Origin: Aradus depressus
Taxonomy: Eukaryota; Arthropoda; Insecta; Hemiptera; Aradidae
Direction: 5' to 3'
Length of the DNA stretch: 64,000 nt
Assembly (NCBI GenBank): GCA_963662175.1
Contig: OY759217.1
Span: forward strand, 51,498,108 to 51,562,107
In this document: positions 63,903 through 64,000 of the stretch, in pieces
Position numbering within the stretch: the first letter of the stretch is position 1
Layout of the letters: every line of letters begins with the position of its first letter
The notes under the pieces: model-generated
The model's database searches: none
Told to the model about the DNA's origin: nothing
The model's input: the letters and a program-made list of their open reading frames with translations, nothing else
Program-made: the position numbers and the translations under genes

Positions 63903-64000
63903 TCTATATTAATAAAGCTGAAACGGGGTTTGTTTGTTTGTTTGTATGTTTGTTTGTATGTATGTATGTATGTATGTTTGTTCCAGCATCACGCCCAAAC
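63903..64000 (+). mobile_element. 5' end of a further Helitron, cut by window edge
   Basis: TC at 63903 preceded by A, TATATTAATAAAGCTG, GTTTG/TATG repeats and CCAGCATCACGCCC, as in the other elements. Confidence 0.85.

Noticed and set aside
11184..64000. Centromere or telomere identity
   Set aside because: Satellite and inverted structure are suggestive, but nothing in the sequence shows centromere function, and no telomeric repeat was seen.

Overview
The window looks like repeat-dominated nuclear DNA from an arthropod, most likely an insect. A spliced cyclophilin gene resembles the rhodopsin-chaperone (ninaA) type. The transposons are the usual insect mix: Jockey and I-type LINEs, PIF/Harbinger, pogo/Tigger and Helitrons. 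No prokaryotic features, tRNA, rRNA or CRISPR array were seen. The species cannot be read from the sequence.

Left flank, 1-11.2 kb. Exons of a ninaA-like cyclophilin lie on the minus strand (759-4266). Its middle exon carries a 31-bp tandem duplication that breaks the frame, and an old LINE tail sits in its intron. Next is a nest of DNA transposons: a 2.9-kb element with 30-bp terminal inverted repeats (4510-7434) holds the last exon of a transposase-like gene. It was itself invaded by a 1.5-kb PIF/Harbinger element (4733-6236) that kept only the first exons of its two genes. A 5'-truncated Jockey LINE with an intact reverse transcriptase ORF and target-site duplications (7527-9520) and a decayed pogo element (9980-11173) follow.

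Right 53 kb, 11.2-64 kb. This is almost entirely an array of non-autonomous Helitrons and satellite DNA. Each Helitron starts TCTATATTAATAAAGCTG and ends in a CCCGG/CCGGG hairpin followed by CTAG, between A and T. Inside are two tandem-repeat modules: module C (about 140-bp units with long G runs on the Helitron sense strand) and module B (33-bp units paired into 66 bp). Between Helitrons are a 441-bp satellite (module A) and a spacer of about 180 bp that contains a short open frame. The order spacer-Helitron-satellite forms a composite unit. Elements are in minus orientation from 11.2 to 44.9 kb and in plus orientation from 44.903 kb onward, which makes a large inverted duplication. The plus arm also holds a nearly identical tandem duplication of about 6.96 kb. 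Two junctions show Helitrons joined head-to-tail with no base between them.

A 5.3-kb I-superfamily LINE (33990-39298), with RNase H and a single in-frame stop in ORF2, is inserted in the satellite with a 12-bp target-site duplication. No Rep/helicase ORF is present, so any mobility of the array would need factors from elsewhere.
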